Shown here in pieces: positions 59,566 through 60,750 of a stretch of 60,750 nt of DNA (the first letter of the stretch is position 1; each line of letters begins with the position of its first letter). Origin of the DNA: CAZWSC01 sp964636385 (GTDB taxonomy: Bacteria; Eisenbacteria; RBG-16-71-46; CAIMUX01); the NCBI GenBank assembly GCA_964636385.1, contig CAZWSC010000090.1, forward strand, positions 1-60,750, in the 5' to 3' direction. The notes under the pieces were generated by a model, which saw nothing but the letters and a program-made list of their open reading frames with translations, had not been told where the DNA came from and ran no database searches. The position numbers were made by a program, and so were the translations under genes.

Positions 59566-60750
59566 GTGAACATTCACGAATACCAGGCCAGGGAGATTCT
59601 GCGATCCCACGGGATTCCCGTCCCCCCGGGGGTGGTCGCCACCACCCCGGAAGAGGCCGGGTCGATCGCGGCCGGCGCCGGAGGCCAGGTCGTGGTCAAG
59701 GCGCAGGTGCACGCGGGAGGGAGAGGCAAGGCCGGCGGGGTCAAGCTTGCCTCCACTCCGGAGGAAGCGAGGGAGAAGGCCGCGAAGATTCTGGGGATGA
59801 GCATCAAGGGCTTTACCGTGCACAAGGTCCTTGTGGCCCCGGCGGTCGATATCGCGCATGAATACTACCTGGGAGTCGTTCTGGACAGGAAGGCGAGGCT
59901 TCCCCTGGTGATGGTTTCCAGCCAGGGCGGGATAGATATCGAGGAGGTTGCGCGAACGAAGCCCGATGCGATCCACCGGCTCCACTTTGACCCACAGGCG
60001 GGGTTGCGCGGCTACCAGGCCCGCTCCCTCGCCTTCAGGATTGCCCGCGATCCGGCGGACGCCCTCGCGATCGGCGCCATTCTCCAGAAGCTGTGCAGGG
60101 CCTTCACGTCGATCGATGCGTCGCTCGCCGAAATCAACCCGCTCGTGAAGACCACGTCCGGGGAGCACCTGGCGATTGATGCGAAGATCAACCTGGACGA
60201 CAACGCCCTCTTCCGCAGACCTGATCTCGCGGAACTCAGGGACCTGACGGCAGAGCCGGCCGAGGAGCAGATGGCCCGCGGTCAGGGGCTCTCGTTTATA
60301 AAGCTGGACGGGCAGATCGGGTGCGTGGTCAACGGCGCAGGACTCGCGATGGCCACCATGGATCTCGTGAAGCACTATGGCGGCGAGCCGGCAAACTTCC
60401 TGGACATCGGCGGTTCCTCGGAGCCTTCCAAGGTGATTACCGCCGTCAGGATCATCACCGGCGATCCGTCGGTGCGCTCGATCCTCTTCAACATCTTCGG
60501 CGGGATTACCAGGTGCGACGATGTGGCGACAGGTCTTGTACAGGCCCTGTCGACCGCCGGGGTGCGGATCCCCATCGTGATCCGCCTCACTGGGACCAGC
60601 GAGGCGGAGGCCAGGGAGATCCTGCGGAAGGCGCCGTCCCTGATTACGGCAGAGACGATGGACGAGGCTGTGCAGAAGGCCGTTGAACTGGCGGGGGAGG
60701 GACAAGCCCCCGGCCCGGGGGCGGGGGGGGGGGGGGGCAGAACGGGGGGA
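59566..60750 (+). CDS. sucC: Succinyl-CoA synthetase beta subunit (3' end not resolved)
   Basis: SucC with SucD makes succinyl-CoA or succinate with ATP or GTP. The frame is open from GTG 59566 to the right edge. The N-terminus is MNIHEYQAREILRSHGIPVP; further landmarks are VVKAQVHAGGRGKAGGVKLA (ATP-grasp), ASLAEINPLVKTTSGE, FLDIGGSSEPSKVITAVRII and ILFNIFGGITRCDDVATGLV, all diagnostic. The last catalytic helix region (IVIRLTGTSEAEAREILRKA) is complete, and by about residue 380 the normal protein should end. Beyond it the frame runs into Pro/Gly codons and a poly-G stretch (60721-60736) with no stop, so the terminus is unreliable and sucD is missing. The start follows GGGAGGCTGAGC. Confidence 0.95.
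   Translation, partial: MNIHEYQAREILRSHGIPVPPGVVATTPEEAGSIAAGAGGQVVVKAQVHAGGRGKAGGVKLASTPEEAREKAAKILGMSIKGFTVHKVLVAPAVDIAHEYYLGVVLDRKARLPLVMVSSQGGIDIEEVARTKPDAIHRLHFDPQAGLRGYQARSLAFRIARDPADALAIGAILQKLCRAFTSIDASLAEINPLVKTTSGEHLAIDAKINLDDNALFRRPDLAELRDLTAEPAEEQMARGQGLSFIKLDGQIGCVVNGAGLAMATMDLVKHYGGEPANFLDIGGSSEPSKVITAVRIITGDPSVRSILFNIFGGITRCDDVATGLVQALSTAGVRIPIVIRLTGTSEAEAREILRKAPSLITAETMDEAVQKAVELAGEGQAPGPGAGGGGGRTGG
60721..60750. other. Poly-G right end of window, probable artefact
   Basis: The last 30 bases are mostly G (one run of 13 at 60723-60735) and cannot be read as normal coding sequence. Poly-G is a common product of two-colour sequencing at failed cycles or of contig ends. It should not be used for annotation. 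Confidence 0.6.

Noticed and set aside
59356..60705. 449-aa minus-strand frame opposite sucC
   Set aside because: Antisense to a highly conserved sucC; composition is that of a shadow frame.

Overview
The window is a high-GC (roughly 64-65% by eye), gene-dense bacterial contig without recognisable phage, insertion sequence, CRISPR array, rRNA or tRNA. It looks like a Gram-negative organism of a poorly cultured lineage near the FCB or Eisenbacteria/Krumholzibacteria-like phyla. The reasons are beta-barrel outer-membrane proteins, many lipoproteins, LPS heptose genes (rfaE1, rfaE2), PorV/FadL-like proteins, and large secreted proteins ending in FlgD-like/type IX-like sorting domains (NHPNPFNP motif). 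The phylum is an inference. The right end runs into a poly-G stretch, so the window is probably a whole contig with an unreliable last 30 bases.

Layout. 0-3.5 kb: partial HD-GYP protein, a lipoprotein and a PorV-like barrel. 3.5-4.35 kb: non-coding. 4.35-9.1 kb (minus): an operon of a secreted protein, a PorV-like protein and arginine decarboxylase (speA), with a clear promoter and a terminator. 9.2-11.7 kb: two glycosyltransferases and a stand-alone tRNA-binding domain. 11.7-12.9 kb (minus): alanine racemase. 13-17.2 kb: CoA-binding protein, lipoprotein, electron-transfer flavoprotein etfB-etfA and a TIM-barrel isomerase-like protein. 17.3-19.5 kb (minus): membrane-anchored alkaline-phosphatase-superfamily protein. 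19.6-26.4 kb: NtrB/NtrC-like two-component pair, helical secreted protein, outer-membrane barrel, YbbR-domain protein and a small Cys protein. 26.5-29.0 kb: HU, rsmI, a CDP-alcohol phosphatidyltransferase and tmk. 29.0-41.3 kb: a surface-protein region (1108-aa secreted protein with a long leader and small upstream ORF, two related lipoproteins, a beta-propeller protein with sorting domain, and a GT-C/TPR membrane protein). 41.4-47.6 kb: pyruvate phosphate dikinase, a second CDP-alcohol phosphatidyltransferase and a vWA membrane protein. 47.7-52.1 kb: lamin-tail protein and a large exported protein. 52.1-52.4 kb: candidate structured small RNA on the minus strand. 52.5-60.75 kb: GIY-YIG protein, carbamate kinase, a second lamin-tail protein, rfaE1, rfaE2, a cyclic-2,3-diphosphoglycerate-synthetase-like GTPase and partial sucC.

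Metabolically the genes fit an amino-acid/organic-acid user: arginine decarboxylase, carbamate kinase, ETF, PPDK and succinyl-CoA synthetase. Much of the remaining coding capacity builds and decorates the envelope. Promoters are unusually readable: TTGACN, 16-18 bp, then TATACT, TATAGT, TAGAAT or TAGNNT. At least two genes appear to be leaderless. The most novel candidates are the stand-alone minus-strand RNA at about 52.07-52.37 kb, which has its own consensus promoter and terminator, and the surface-protein locus at 29-39 kb with its translationally coupled 28-codon leader ORF.
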